Translations under genes and position numbers: made by a program | Shown here: in pieces, positions 17,741-26,463 of the stretch | How positions within the stretch are numbered: position 1 is the stretch's first letter | Layout: every line of letters starts with the position of its first letter | The notes under the pieces: generated by a model | The model's database searches: none | The model's input: only the letters and a program-made list of their open reading frames with translations | What the model was told of the DNA's origin: nothing | NCBI GenBank assembly: GCA_958295955.1 | Contig: OY282420.1 | Span: forward strand, 214,236 to 278,235 | Direction of reading: 5' to 3' | DNA from: an uncultured Bryobacterales bacterium | Lineage (GTDB): Bacteria > Acidobacteriota > Terriglobia > Bryobacterales > UBA6623 | DNA length: 64,000 nucleotides

Positions 17741-18400
17741 ATGCGCAGCCTCATTTTCTGCTTCGCCTTGTTGGCGGTTCTGCCGCCCCCCGGTCTTTTC
17801 GCCGAAGAAGGCTGGATCGACCTATGGGACGGCAAAACCTTCGACGGATGGCGGGTGAACAGCGAAAACCCGTCAACGTTCAAAATCGAGAACGGCGCGA
17901 TCGTCGCCAACGGCCCGCGCACCCATCTGTTTTACGCGGGCAGCGTCAACGGCGCCAAGTTTCGCGACTTCGAGTTGAAAGTGGACGTGCTGGCGAAGAA
18001 AAACTCCAACGGCGGCATCTACTTCCACACGGCGTACCAGCCGTCGGGCTGGCCCGATGCCGGATTCGAGGTGCAAGTCAACAACACGTTCGTCAAGGAC
18101 CCGCGGAAATCCGGCAGTCTCTACGCCGTACAAGACAACGTGCTGCCGCCCGCCGGCGACGACGAATGGTTTACCGAGCACATCGTCGTGCGCGGCAAGG
18201 TAGTCAAGATATTCGTCAACGGCCGCCGCATCGTCAGATGGAAGCAGCCCAAGAACTGGAACGGCGTCGAGCCGCTGCCCAACGGCAGAGGCCAGAACAT
18301 GCCCGGCCGCAAGCTCGGCGAAGGCACGTTCGCGCTGCAAGGGCACGACCCGGGCAGCACGGTCATGTACAAAAACATCCGCGTCAAAATTCTGGATTGA
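17741..18400 (+). CDS. DUF1080 (3-keto-disaccharide hydrolase family) secreted protein
   Basis: 219 residues: a signal peptide (SLIFCFALLAVLPPPGLFA) followed by one DUF1080 jelly-roll domain. The diagnostic opening WIDLWDGKTFDGWR, the SNGGIYFHT strand, and the C-terminal ALQGHDPGSTVMYKNIRVK are all present. DUF1080 proteins act on 3-keto-glucosides or bind glycans, and are numerous in Acidobacteriota and Planctomycetota. Length is that of a single-domain member. It sits alone between a DoxX gene and dnaG. Confidence 0.88.
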   Translation: MRSLIFCFALLAVLPPPGLFAEEGWIDLWDGKTFDGWRVNSENPSTFKIENGAIVANGPRTHLFYAGSVNGAKFRDFELKVDVLAKKNSNGGIYFHTAYQPSGWPDAGFEVQVNNTFVKDPRKSGSLYAVQDNVLPPAGDDEWFTEHIVVRGKVVKIFVNGRRIVRWKQPKNWNGVEPLPNGRGQNMPGRKLGEGTFALQGHDPGSTVMYKNIRVKILD

Positions 18401-18470
18401 GCCGCCCGGCTCCCGGCCCCGGCAGCCGCTCCGAATCCGGCTCCGGCGGGAAGTAAACTAACGAAGTCGG

Positions 18471-20228
18471 ATGGACTTCGCCCGGCAAGTCAAGGGTTCG
18501 GTTGACATCGTAGATACGATCGGCGAGTTCGTGCGCCTGAAGAAGCAGGGCTCGCAGCGGTTCGTCGGTCTGTGCCCGTTCCACACGGAGAAGACGCCCT
18601 CGTTCTCCGTTCACGCCGGCCTGCAGATTTACAAGTGTTTCGGCTGCGGGCAGAGCGGCGACGTATTCAACTTCCTGATGGAATTGCAGGGGTTGACGTT
18701 CTACGAAGCGCTGCAGACCCTGGCCGATCGGCAGGGCATCCCCATGCCCCGGGGCAACGCGGGCTCCGACGCCGACTCCATGCTCCGCGATACGCTGCTG
18801 CGCATGCACGAAACCGCGCAGGCGTTCTTTCAAGAGCGGCTGCCGGCGAACGTCGGCGCGCGGGCCAGAGAATATCTGCGCTCGCGCGGACTCTCGAAAG
18901 AAACGGCGGCGCAATTCGGCATCGGTTACGCGCCCGGCGGCAACGCGCTGCTCGGTCTGCTGCGGAAAAAGGGGTTCCGAGAGGAAGCCCTGGAAGCCTC
19001 GGGACTGGTCGGCAAGGCCGAAGACCGGCCCGATTTCTACGACCGCTTCCGCGAACGCCTGACTTTCCCCATTCACAACGAAACCGGCCGCGTCATCGCT
19101 TTCGGCGGCCGGGCGATGCAGGCCGAGCGCCAACCGAAGTATCTGAACTCGCCCGAAACCGCGATCTACAAGAAGAACGCCGTGCTCTACAACCTCGGCC
19201 GGGCCCGCGCCGCCATGCGCCAAGAGAATCGAGTCGTGCTCGTCGAAGGCTACATGGACGTGATCGGCGTCTGCAAGGCGGGCGTCGCCAACGCCGTGGC
19301 AACCTGCGGCACGGCCTTGACCCCGCAACAGGTGCGCGCGCTGCGCCGGCACGTCGATACCGTGACGGTCAATTTCGATTCCGACGAGGCCGGCCGGAAC
19401 GCAGCCGAGCGCTCCATCGAGATGCTGCTGCGCGAGGGCGTCAACGTGCGCGTGCTCGAATTGCCCGACGGCAAAGACCCCGACGATTTCTGCGCGGCCC
19501 ACGGCGGCGAGGAGTACAAGAAACGACTCGAACACGCGCCGCGCCATTTCATCTGGTTGACCGACCGGACGCGCCTGCGGTTCGACACGGCCACGTCCGA
19601 AGGGCGCGTCGCCGCTTTCGAGCACATGCTGCCGACGATCAATCTGCTGCCGGACGATATCCGCCGAGCGGCGGCCGCATCCGAGTTGGCCGATCGGCTG
19701 GGCGTCGCGCGCAGCTTGGTCCTGGAACGTCTGCGGCGCTCCGGCGACCGGCGCGGCCCTGCGTCTCCCGCGGGCAGCGACTCCGACGGTTTCTCGGCCG
19801 CCGAGCGCCTGCTGCTGCATCTTTTCGCCGGCTCGGCCGAAGCGCGCGGCGCGCTGCTCGGCGATGCTCTGGCGCTCGCAACCGAAAACGGAATGGCCGG
19901 CCGGGAAGCGCTGGCGGCGATGGCCGCCGTTCACGAAGACGGCGGCGAATTCCAGTACTCGGCGGTAGAAGGGCGGCTCGCCGAACGCGACCGCGACCGC
20001 CTGGCGAAGCTCGTCTTCGACAAGGACCGCGCTCTTGCCTCACTCGACGAAGGCAAGGAAGCGCTCGAAGCGCTGCGGCGTCAAAACCGGCAGCGCCGCT
20101 ACCGCGCCGTGCGCAACGCCATCGCCGAAGCAGAACAGTCGGGCGACCGCGCCGCCGCGCTCGAACTGCTGCGCGACAAGATCGACCTCGAACGCAAGCT
20201 CGGCATGTCCGCCGCCGCGGGACGGTAG
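18471..20228 (+). CDS. dnaG: DNA primase DnaG
   Basis: A 585-residue primase that makes RNA primers at the replication fork. The CHC2 zinc finger is complete (C35, H38, C56, C59). The catalytic core follows, with the primase signature around GRVIAFGGR and a TOPRIM motif VLVEGYMDV near residue 258 plus DSDEAG near 305. The C-terminal helicase-interaction region (after about 430) is arginine/glutamate-rich and divergent, as is usual. No rpoD follows, unlike the macromolecular-synthesis operon of enteric bacteria. Confidence 0.96.
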   Translation: MDFARQVKGSVDIVDTIGEFVRLKKQGSQRFVGLCPFHTEKTPSFSVHAGLQIYKCFGCGQSGDVFNFLMELQGLTFYEALQTLADRQGIPMPRGNAGSDADSMLRDTLLRMHETAQAFFQERLPANVGARAREYLRSRGLSKETAAQFGIGYAPGGNALLGLLRKKGFREEALEASGLVGKAEDRPDFYDRFRERLTFPIHNETGRVIAFGGRAMQAERQPKYLNSPETAIYKKNAVLYNLGRARAAMRQENRVVLVEGYMDVIGVCKAGVANAVATCGTALTPQQVRALRRHVDTVTVNFDSDEAGRNAAERSIEMLLREGVNVRVLELPDGKDPDDFCAAHGGEEYKKRLEHAPRHFIWLTDRTRLRFDTATSEGRVAAFEHMLPTINLLPDDIRRAAAASELADRLGVARSLVLERLRRSGDRRGPASPAGSDSDGFSAAERLLLHLFAGSAEARGALLGDALALATENGMAGREALAAMAAVHEDGGEFQYSAVEGRLAERDRDRLAKLVFDKDRALASLDEGKEALEALRRQNRQRRYRAVRNAIAEAEQSGDRAAALELLRDKIDLERKLGMSAAAGR

Positions 20229-20236
20229 AATTTCGC

Positions 20237-20252
20237 GGAGAATATTTTCTCC
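20237..20252. terminator. Short hairpin after dnaG
   Basis: A perfect 6-bp stem (GGAGAA / TTCTCC) with a 4-base loop begins nine bases after the dnaG stop codon. No run of T follows, so intrinsic termination is only possible, not clear. Confidence 0.3.
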
Positions 20253-20327
20253 ACTCTTGACCAACCTGCGAACAAACGGGAAACCGCAGCCTTCCCGCAG
20301 GCGCGGCCGATTCGTTACGCTGGCGTC

Positions 20328-20942
20328 ATGGGGCGGGGCTTCATGGCGGACCCGGCGGCCGCCAATATCCTGCCGCGGTCGTTTTACGCGCGGGACACGG
20401 TGGCGGTCGCCCGCGCCCTGCTGGGGAAAATCGTCGTTCACCGGCTCGGCGGCGCGGTTATGGCGGGGCGCATCGTCGAAACGGAAGCCTACCTCGGCAG
20501 CGGAGACCGGGCCGCGCACAGCTTCGCCGGATGCACCGCCCGCACCCGGGTCATTTTCGGCCCGCCGGGCCATGCTTACGTCTATCTGGCTTACGGCATG
20601 CATCACTGCCTCAACTTCATCGCCGAGCGCGCCGGCGTTCCCGGCTGCGTGCTGATCCGGGCGCTCGAGCCGCTGCAGGGCATCGAGGCCATGCGCGCGC
20701 GCCGGCCGCGCGTCCGCCGCGACCGCGAGATCGCCAACGGCCCGGGAAAACTGACGCTGGCGCTGGGCATCGACAAGCGGCATTACGGCGCCGACCTGAC
20801 GCGGGGGCCGCTCACCGTGCGTGAAATCCCCGCGGAGCCGCCGCCCGAAATCCGGGTCACGCCGCGCATCGGCATCGCCCAATCGAAAGACCTTCCTCTT
20901 CGCTTTCTGATCGCCGATAATGAAGCCGTCGGCAAACGCTGA
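20328..20942 (+). CDS. mpg: DNA-3-methyladenine glycosylase (AAG/MPG family)
   Basis: 204 residues; an internal ATG six codons in (MADPAAAN) may be the true start. Base-excision repair enzyme that removes 3-methyladenine and other alkylated purines. Family hallmarks are visible: LLGKIVVHR, the ETEAYLGSGDRAAHSFAG segment carrying the catalytic Glu, YVYLAYGMHHCLN, and ANGPGKLTLALGI. It is followed closely by dinB, so it forms a DNA-damage pair: glycosylase plus translesion polymerase. Confidence 0.94.
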   Translation: MGRGFMADPAAANILPRSFYARDTVAVARALLGKIVVHRLGGAVMAGRIVETEAYLGSGDRAAHSFAGCTARTRVIFGPPGHAYVYLAYGMHHCLNFIAERAGVPGCVLIRALEPLQGIEAMRARRPRVRRDREIANGPGKLTLALGIDKRHYGADLTRGPLTVREIPAEPPPEIRVTPRIGIAQSKDLPLRFLIADNEAVGKR

Positions 20943-20944
20943 AC

Positions 20945-20949
20945 GGAGG
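20945..20949 (+). promoter_or_regulatory. Ribosome binding site that selects the ACG start of dinB
   Basis: A GGAGG seven bases upstream of the ACG codon at 20957-20959. It is 31 bases from the first ATG (20981), too far to serve it, so it supports the non-canonical start. Confidence 0.55.
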
Positions 20950-20956
20950 CGCGGCC

Positions 20957-22216
20957 ACGCGAACCATCTTCCATCTCGACATGGACGCTTTTTTCGTGTC
21001 CGTCGAAGAACTGGCCGACCCGACGTTGAAAGGAAAGCCCGTCGTGGTCGGCGGCAAGGCGCACGAGCGGGGCGTGGTTTCGGCGGCCTCTTACGCCGTG
21101 CGCAAGTTCGGCGTTCATTCGGCTATGCCGCTGCGCGAGGCGTACCGCCGCTGCCCCCAAGCGATTTTCATCGAAGGCAGCCCGGCAAAATACCGCGAAT
21201 ACTCGCGCAAGGCGCGCAAAATCCTCAAAGGATTCTCGCCCTCCGTCGAAATGGCCTCCATCGACGAAGCTTACCTGGACATGACCGGCTGCGAGCGTCT
21301 GCTCGGCCCGCCGCTCAAGGCCGCCCACGACCTGCATGAAGCCGTCCGCGCGGAGACCGGCCTGCCCTGCTCGCTCGGCATCGGCTGCTCCAGGCTGACG
21401 GCGAAAATCGGTTCCGGCCTGGCCAAGCCCAACGGCATCCTGCGCGTCATGCCCGGCGCGGAAGCGGCGTTCCTGGCGCCGCTCGACATCGCCAGGATTC
21501 CCGGCGTCGGCAAGACGATGCAGCAGAAACTGCGCAGGCTCGGCATCCGTAAAATCGGGCAGATCGCCCAACAGGACGCCGGTTTTCTTGCAGACCGCTT
21601 CGGCAAAGCCGGGTTGGCGCTCGCCGGCAAAGCCCGAGGGGAAGACGCGGGCGCCTGGTTCAGCGCGCCGTTCACCGACCGCGAGACGCCCAAATCATTC
21701 AGCCACGAAACGACATTCGGCGAAGACACGATGGACGGCGCGCTCATCGACGCCACCCTGGCCAAGCTGGTCCAGCTCACCGCGCGGCGCCTGCGCGAGC
21801 ATCGGCTCTTCGGACGCACGGTGCAACTCAAGATCCGCTACAGCGACTTCACCACCGTCACCAGGGCGCGTACCCTCGATTCGCCCACTCGGCTGGATTC
21901 GGTCATCCTGCGGGCAATCCGGGAATTGTTCCGGAAGAACCGGCAGCGCGGCAGGCCGGTCCGCCTGCTCGGCGTGCATATCGGCTCGCTCGAAGAGTCA
22001 GAAGGCCAACTGCCCTTGATCGACAAGGAGCAACGGCAGAAATGGAGCCGCGCGCTCGAAGCGGCCGATGCGCTCCGCGACCGCTTCGGCGAGTCGGCGG
22101 TCGGTCTGGCCGCGGCGCTGCGCCACGGACGGCGCGAAAGGGTCCACGAAAACCCCGCCGTATCGGCCGGCAAAGAAAATCTCGAAAAAACCGAAACAGC
22201 CCCGAACCGGAGCTAG
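20957..22216 (+). CDS. dinB: DNA polymerase IV (Y family), apparent ACG start codon
   Basis: About 419 residues. Translesion polymerase with fingers/palm/thumb, then a little-finger domain. The frame has no ATG, GTG or TTG between an in-frame stop at 20921 and the ATG at 20981. Starting at that ATG would delete the first catalytic aspartate. ACG at 20957 gives T-R-T-I-F-H-L-D-M-D, aligning residue for residue with the start of E. coli DinB (MRKIIHVDMD) and keeping Asp8. The second acidic pair lies in SIDEAYLDM near residue 100, and helix-hairpin-helix IPGVGKTMQQKL near 175. A GGAGG sits seven bases before the ACG. The C-terminal tail after about residue 385 is non-conserved and lacks a clear clamp-binding motif. 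Confidence 0.92.
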   Translation, partial: TRTIFHLDMDAFFVSVEELADPTLKGKPVVVGGKAHERGVVSAASYAVRKFGVHSAMPLREAYRRCPQAIFIEGSPAKYREYSRKARKILKGFSPSVEMASIDEAYLDMTGCERLLGPPLKAAHDLHEAVRAETGLPCSLGIGCSRLTAKIGSGLAKPNGILRVMPGAEAAFLAPLDIARIPGVGKTMQQKLRRLGIRKIGQIAQQDAGFLADRFGKAGLALAGKARGEDAGAWFSAPFTDRETPKSFSHETTFGEDTMDGALIDATLAKLVQLTARRLREHRLFGRTVQLKIRYSDFTTVTRARTLDSPTRLDSVILRAIRELFRKNRQRGRPVRLLGVHIGSLEESEGQLPLIDKEQRQKWSRALEAADALRDRFGESAVGLAAALRHGRRERVHENPAVSAGKENLEKTETAPNRS

Positions 22217-22227
22217 TTCTTGGCCCC

Positions 22228-22719
22228 TCAACCAGGCCGGAACGGGAGCACGTCCTCGCCCGGCTGGAACGGCGGGTCCGCCGCCAGTTTTTGCGCGATC
22301 CGCTCGACGTCGCTCTTCGACCAACTCTCCATCTTGTACGCGATGCGGCCGTCCGGTTCGATCAGAAACGCCGTCGGCACGTGCGTGATCCCGTAAGCGT
22401 TCGATACCGGATATTGCTCATCCTCCGCGTCGAACAATTCGGGCGATTCGAAGCGAAACTCCGCGTTGAACCGCTCGGTGTCGGCGGGCGTGTCCTGCGA
22501 GATCGCGAACATCTTCGCCGCAGAACCTGCGAGTTGTTTGCCGAGCCGATCCAGAAACGGCATGCCGTATTGGCACGTCGGGCAGGAAATCTTGAAGAAG
22601 GTCAGCAGCACCGGTCCGTTTTTCAACGCGTCGGCGAGCCGCACCTGCTTGCCGTCCGCCGCGGGAAGCGTGAAGTCGGGAGCCTGTGAATTTTCTGAGA
22701 GAGCAGCCATTGCTCTCAT
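22228..22719 (-). CDS. Thioredoxin-like redoxin (TlpA/AhpC-TSA family)
   Basis: 163 residues without a clear signal peptide; the second ATG (MAALSEN) may be the start. The thioredoxin fold is visible from APDFTLPAADGKQVRL, and the active site reads SCPTC (CxxC) after LLTFFKI. The cis-proline lies in THVPTAFLIEPDG. Such proteins reduce disulfides or peroxides. It is convergent with dinB and divergent from the small membrane protein at 22764. Confidence 0.85.
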   Translation of the reverse strand: MRAMAALSENSQAPDFTLPAADGKQVRLADALKNGPVLLTFFKISCPTCQYGMPFLDRLGKQLAGSAAKMFAISQDTPADTERFNAEFRFESPELFDAEDEQYPVSNAYGITHVPTAFLIEPDGRIAYKMESWSKSDVERIAQKLAADPPFQPGEDVLPFRPG

Positions 22720-22763
22720 GATAACCCGTCAGGCCGGAAAATTTCTTCTAAAATAAGGGCTTT

Positions 22764-23030
22764 ATGTCCAAAACCGCGGGGCTGGCGATCGTCTTTGTTC
22801 TTGGGGTGGCGTGCCTGCTGGTCTATCTGACGCTCGGACTGTCGCAATTCACCTGCGAAGTCTGCATGGAGTACAAGGGGCGCAAGAACTGCGCCACGGC
22901 CTCCGGGACCACGAAGGAAGAGGCCGTGCGCACCGCCTCCGACACGGCTTGCGCCACGATCTCGGCCGGAATGACCGAGAGCATCCAGTGCGGCAACACC
23001 CCGCCCGTCAGCGTGGCCTGGATCGAATGA
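22764..23030 (+). CDS. Small conserved-looking membrane-anchored protein with cysteine motif
   Basis: 88 residues: one N-terminal transmembrane segment (GLAIVFVLGVACLLVYLTL) followed by a soluble domain of about 60 residues. That domain has four cysteines (CEVCMEY, NCATAS, TACATIS, IQCGN), suggesting disulfides or metal binding outside the membrane. I do not recognise the family. It begins 45 bases after the divergent redoxin start; shared regulation with that thiol protein is possible but unproven. Confidence 0.65.
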   Translation: MSKTAGLAIVFVLGVACLLVYLTLGLSQFTCEVCMEYKGRKNCATASGTTKEEAVRTASDTACATISAGMTESIQCGNTPPVSVAWIE

Positions 23031-23052
23031 CGAGCGCATGGCCGAGCGCAAG

Positions 23053-23085
23053 ACCGGCGCAGCGATCACGGGGCGTCGCGCCGGT
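23053..23085. terminator. Inverted repeat between convergent genes
   Basis: Arms ACCGGCGC (23053-23060) and GCGCCGGT (23078-23085) with a 17-base loop follow the small membrane-protein gene and overlap the 3' end of the convergent gene. A short TTT only partly supports intrinsic termination. Confidence 0.35.
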
Positions 23086-23719
23086 TTGAGCGGTAGCGAT
23101 GCCAAGCGAACGACAGCGCCGTCACCGAGGCGACGCCGAGCGCCGCGGCCCAACCTTCGACGGCTCCCCCGCCGGGCGCGGCGCCCGCCTCCCGAGCTGT
23201 CCCCGCACCGGCGGCAACAGGGCTCCAGGGCACGAGCAAGACCGCCGTCAGGTGACTCCAGGCGGCTAGTCGGGATCGCGAACCGGCGCCCCCGATTTTT
23301 TTGACTCCGGCCCCGAGCGCCGCGACGAGGAGCAGATAACCGCCGGCGGCGGCGGCGCCCGCCTGCCACCCGCTCAGCGCGTTCGTCCGCTCCAGTACGA
23401 TGCGCGCGGTCAGCACAAGAGCAACCGCAAAGACCGGCGAAGGCAGCGCCGCGACCAGGCCGCCGGCCGCCGCGTTCCCCGCCCGCCGCAAGCTCCACAG
23501 CGCCAAGCCCGAATGCGCCGCGAGGCCGCCTGACCAAAAAACCGGATGCGACAACCAGGCGTCCACCTCGGCGGCGGATAAAGCCGCGCCCAAACCGCCG
23601 GCGGCGAGCCCCGCAAGCAGCGTGACGGCAACGAACGCATACGCCGACCGCGGCGGCGCCCAAGCGTCGCGGACCGCGAACACGGCGACCGCCCCTACAA
23701 ACAGCCAGACGCGATCCAT
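23066..23719 (-). CDS. Polytopic integral membrane protein of unknown function
   Basis: 217 residues, strongly hydrophobic, with about six predicted helices (VWLFVGAVAVFAV, AYAFVAVTLLAGLAAGG, VFWSGGLAAHSGLAL, FAVALVLTARIVL, GGYLLLVAALGAGV, AALGVASVTALSFAW) and a glycine/alanine-rich loop near residues 170-190. No family motif recognised. It is convergent with the small protein gene and divergent from mtnP. Confidence 0.6.
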   Translation of the reverse strand: MDRVWLFVGAVAVFAVRDAWAPPRSAYAFVAVTLLAGLAAGGLGAALSAAEVDAWLSHPVFWSGGLAAHSGLALWSLRRAGNAAAGGLVAALPSPVFAVALVLTARIVLERTNALSGWQAGAAAAGGYLLLVAALGAGVKKIGGAGSRSRLAAWSHLTAVLLVPWSPVAAGAGTAREAGAAPGGGAVEGWAAALGVASVTALSFAWHRYRSNRRDAP

Positions 23720-23777
23720 CCCGCACCGACTACGTTAACAGCCTCCATGAGGCCGCAACGCTACAATAGTTCGTTCC

Positions 23778-24632
23778 ATGAGCATACGCATCGGCATCAT
23801 CGGGGGCAGCGGCCTCTACAAGATGGACGTCCTTGAAGAAAGGCGCGAAATCACGGTCGAAACGCCTTGGGGAGACCCTTCCGACGCCTACGTCGCAGGC
23901 AAGATCGCCGGACGCGAGGTTGTTTTTCTGGCAAGACACGGGCGCGGCCATCGCATCATGCCCTCGAATCTGAATTTCCGAGCGAATATCTACGGCCTGA
24001 AAAACCTGGGCGTCGAATATATCCTGTCGTTCAGCGCGGTCGGCTCGCTGCAGGAGCATCTGGAACCGATCCACTTCGTCATCCCCGATCAATTTTTCGA
24101 CCGCACGCGCGGGCGCGCTTCGACGTTTTTCGATGAAGATGTCGTCGCCCACGTCACTTTTGCCGACCCGGTTTGCCCGCTGCTGTCCGGCGTTGCCGAA
24201 GACGCCTGCAAGGCGGCCGGCGTGACCGTCCACCGCGGAGGCACGTACTGCTGCATGGAGGGCCCGGCGTTCTCGACGAAAGCCGAATCGAACCTTTACC
24301 GAAGCTGGGGCTTCGACGTCATCGGCATGACCAACCTGCAAGAAGCCAAGCTCGCCCGGGAAGCCGAGATGTCGTACGCGACGATCGCCATGGTGACCGA
24401 CTACGACTGCTGGCATCCGCAGCACGACGCCGTAACCGTCGAAACCGTGATCGAGTATCTGACGAAAAATTCCGAGAACGCTCAACGGGTCGCGGTCGAA
24501 GCGGTCAAGAGAATCCCCGACGCGCCGAGCCCTTACGCTTCGGCCTTGCGTCATGCGATCCTGACCGACCGCGCGAAAATTTCCGATGCGGCGAAGCGGA
24601 AGTACGACTTGCTGATCGGCAAGTATTTTTGA
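23778..24632 (+). CDS. mtnP: S-methyl-5'-thioadenosine phosphorylase
   Basis: 284 residues. Cleaves methylthioadenosine with phosphate to adenine and methylthioribose-1-phosphate in methionine salvage. The PNP/MTAP family signature is clear: IGIIGGSGLYKMD at the start, phosphate-site residues around ARHGRGHRI, and the MTAP-type YCCMEGPAFSTKAES. DYDCWHP is consistent with adenosine-type substrates. A PfkB-family kinase follows 20 bases later, so the two probably share an operon. Confidence 0.92.
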   Translation: MSIRIGIIGGSGLYKMDVLEERREITVETPWGDPSDAYVAGKIAGREVVFLARHGRGHRIMPSNLNFRANIYGLKNLGVEYILSFSAVGSLQEHLEPIHFVIPDQFFDRTRGRASTFFDEDVVAHVTFADPVCPLLSGVAEDACKAAGVTVHRGGTYCCMEGPAFSTKAESNLYRSWGFDVIGMTNLQEAKLAREAEMSYATIAMVTDYDCWHPQHDAVTVETVIEYLTKNSENAQRVAVEAVKRIPDAPSPYASALRHAILTDRAKISDAAKRKYDLLIGKYF

Positions 24633-24652
24633 GTCTCTCGAACCCCAAAGCC

Positions 24653-25567
24653 ATGTCTCTTCTGGTAGTCGGCTCCGTTGCCTACGACGGCATCGAAACC
24701 CCGCACGGCAAGGTGGACCGCATGCTCGGCGGCGCCGGAACCTACATCGCGCTGGCTGCCGGCCATTTCTCGCCGGTGCGGCTGGTCGGCATCGTCGGCA
24801 GCGACTTCGCCCCGGAAGACAAGGCCGTGCTGCACGATCACGGAGTCGATCTCGAGGGTCTGGAAAAGGCCGCGGGCAAAACTTTTTTCTGGAAAGGCGT
24901 TTACTCCAACGACATGAACGCCCGCGAGACAATCGCCACGGAACTGAATGTTTTCGCGGATTTCAACCCGCAACTACCGGATTCCTACCGCGAAACGCCG
25001 TACGTCATGCTGGGCAACATCCACCCGTCGTTGCAGTCCCGGGTGCGCAATCAGGCCGCGGCCCCGCGCTTCGTGGGCGGCGACACGATGAATTTCTGGA
25101 TAGACGGCACGCCGCGGGAACTCGCCGCAGCGATTCGCGGCTGGAACTTTATCCTGATCAACGACGCCGAAGCCCGCCAGCTTTCCGGCCGGTACAATTT
25201 GCGGGCCGCCGCGCGGGCAATTCAGGAAATGGGTCCCGCAACCGTGATCGTCAAGCGCGGCGAATACGGCGCAGTCCTGTTCCACGACGGCGGGCGCTTT
25301 ATCGCTCCGGGATATTTGCTCGAAGAAGTCTTCGACCCCACCGGCGCGGGCGATTCGTTCGCCGGAGGCTTCATGGGCTACCTCGCCGAGCAAGGCGTCG
25401 CGGCCGGCGATCCGCACATCGAAGCGCATCTGCGCCGGGCGATGATTTACGGCTCGGTCATGGGCAGCTTCTGTTGCGAGCAATTCGGCATCGGCCGCCT
25501 GCGCACGTTGACGCGCGAACAGATCGACGAGCGCTTCGAGGAGTTCCGCCGCTTCACCGATTTTTGA
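24653..25567 (+). CDS. PfkB (ribokinase) family sugar or nucleoside kinase
   Basis: 304 residues from the ATG at 24653, 20 bases after mtnP. The ribokinase fold is recognisable from LLVVGSVAYDGIETP, the GGAGTYIALAA substrate strand, and the C-terminal PfkB signature DPTGAGDSFAGGF with catalytic Asp and anion hole. The substrate cannot be read from sequence. Operon linkage to MTA phosphorylase suggests a nucleoside or methylthioribose-related sugar, which is inference. Confidence 0.87.
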   Translation: MSLLVVGSVAYDGIETPHGKVDRMLGGAGTYIALAAGHFSPVRLVGIVGSDFAPEDKAVLHDHGVDLEGLEKAAGKTFFWKGVYSNDMNARETIATELNVFADFNPQLPDSYRETPYVMLGNIHPSLQSRVRNQAAAPRFVGGDTMNFWIDGTPRELAAAIRGWNFILINDAEARQLSGRYNLRAAARAIQEMGPATVIVKRGEYGAVLFHDGGRFIAPGYLLEEVFDPTGAGDSFAGGFMGYLAEQGVAAGDPHIEAHLRRAMIYGSVMGSFCCEQFGIGRLRTLTREQIDERFEEFRRFTDF

Positions 25568-25620
25568 CCCCCGCGGTGCTATACTCCGGCAATCGCGCTC
25601 CCTGCAGAGGACTCGCGCCC

Positions 25621-25983
25621 ATGTCCCGCCCGTTTTATTTTGAAATTCTATCCGCCGAGCCGGAGAAAACGGTCGCCTTTTACAAAACCGTCCTCGGTTG
25701 GAAGTTCAACGAAAAAGGCCCGCAAGCCTACTGGCCGGCCGACACCGGCCCCGGCGGCGAACCCGGCATCAACGGCGCCGTCATGGGCGCCCATTTCGAT
25801 CAAAAGATCATCAATACCATCCGGGTGGACTCTCTCGACGATGTCCTGGCGAAAGTCGAGGCTGCCGGAGGCAAGAAGATTCACGGGCCGATGGAGATTC
25901 CGAATATCGGCCTGCATGCCTATTGCACGGACCCGCAGGGAACGATATTCGGCGTCCTGCAACCGGCGGCCCCTGCCGATTAA
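25621..25983 (+). CDS. VOC (glyoxalase/bleomycin resistance) superfamily protein
   Basis: 120 residues, one vicinal-oxygen-chelate unit: FYFEILSAEPEKTVAFYKTV opens the first beta-alpha-beta-beta-beta module and VFG-like TIFGVLQP closes the second. This subfamily of short, stand-alone VOC proteins is common and mostly uncharacterised. It is monocistronic. The metal-binding set is not complete enough to name a reaction. Confidence 0.83.
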   Translation: MSRPFYFEILSAEPEKTVAFYKTVLGWKFNEKGPQAYWPADTGPGGEPGINGAVMGAHFDQKIINTIRVDSLDDVLAKVEAAGGKKIHGPMEIPNIGLHAYCTDPQGTIFGVLQPAAPAD

Positions 25984-26030
25984 AGCATGAAACGCCGGCT
26001 GACCGGCAACGGAAGCAGCCTCCTTTGCCG

Positions 26031-26460
26031 ATGTGGAATCAGCAGCCGCAGTCTTCCTCTCCGTTCAAGTCCGCTCGGCAGAAGGTATTCGGACTCGGAT
26101 ACTCACCGCTCGTTTTCGTTTACCGCAAGACGGACGATAATGTGAAACGAACCGGGAAGCTCCAGATTCTCCATTACCGTCTTCATCGACGCGTCGCGCA
26201 CTGCCGACTACCAAACCACGCGGGGCATTCGCGAGATAATTTTTGAGCGCGAAGGTAACGCGGACGACTTGATCGCGTTCATGGGCGACCGGAATCTGCC
26301 CATCGACGACGTGCAAGCTATGCAGCTCGCCGAAGAATTACTGAAGAACCCGCCGAAACTTGGATATTTGACGATTTCTAACGCCCTTCAGTGGCGACTT
26401 CAGTACAGCCGGGTCATTGAGACGGCGGGCACGGTCGATGGAATCCTGCGAGTGCGGTAG
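26031..26460 (+). pseudogene. Frameshifted remnant, probably of a type II restriction endonuclease
   Basis: Two overlapping frames each look coding for half the length. From ATG 26031 the first frame reads RQKVFGLGYSPLVFVYRKTD, then degenerates. From about 26150 the next frame reads FSITVFIDASRTADYQTT through a helical C-terminus ending at the TAG at 26458-26460. A single indel near 26130-26160 would join them into a protein of about 140 residues. The gene ends three bases before the methyltransferase start, the normal R-M arrangement. The restriction identity is inferred from position, as I cannot name the family; the loss of frame is seen directly. Confidence 0.55.
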
Positions 26461-26463
26461 AAC

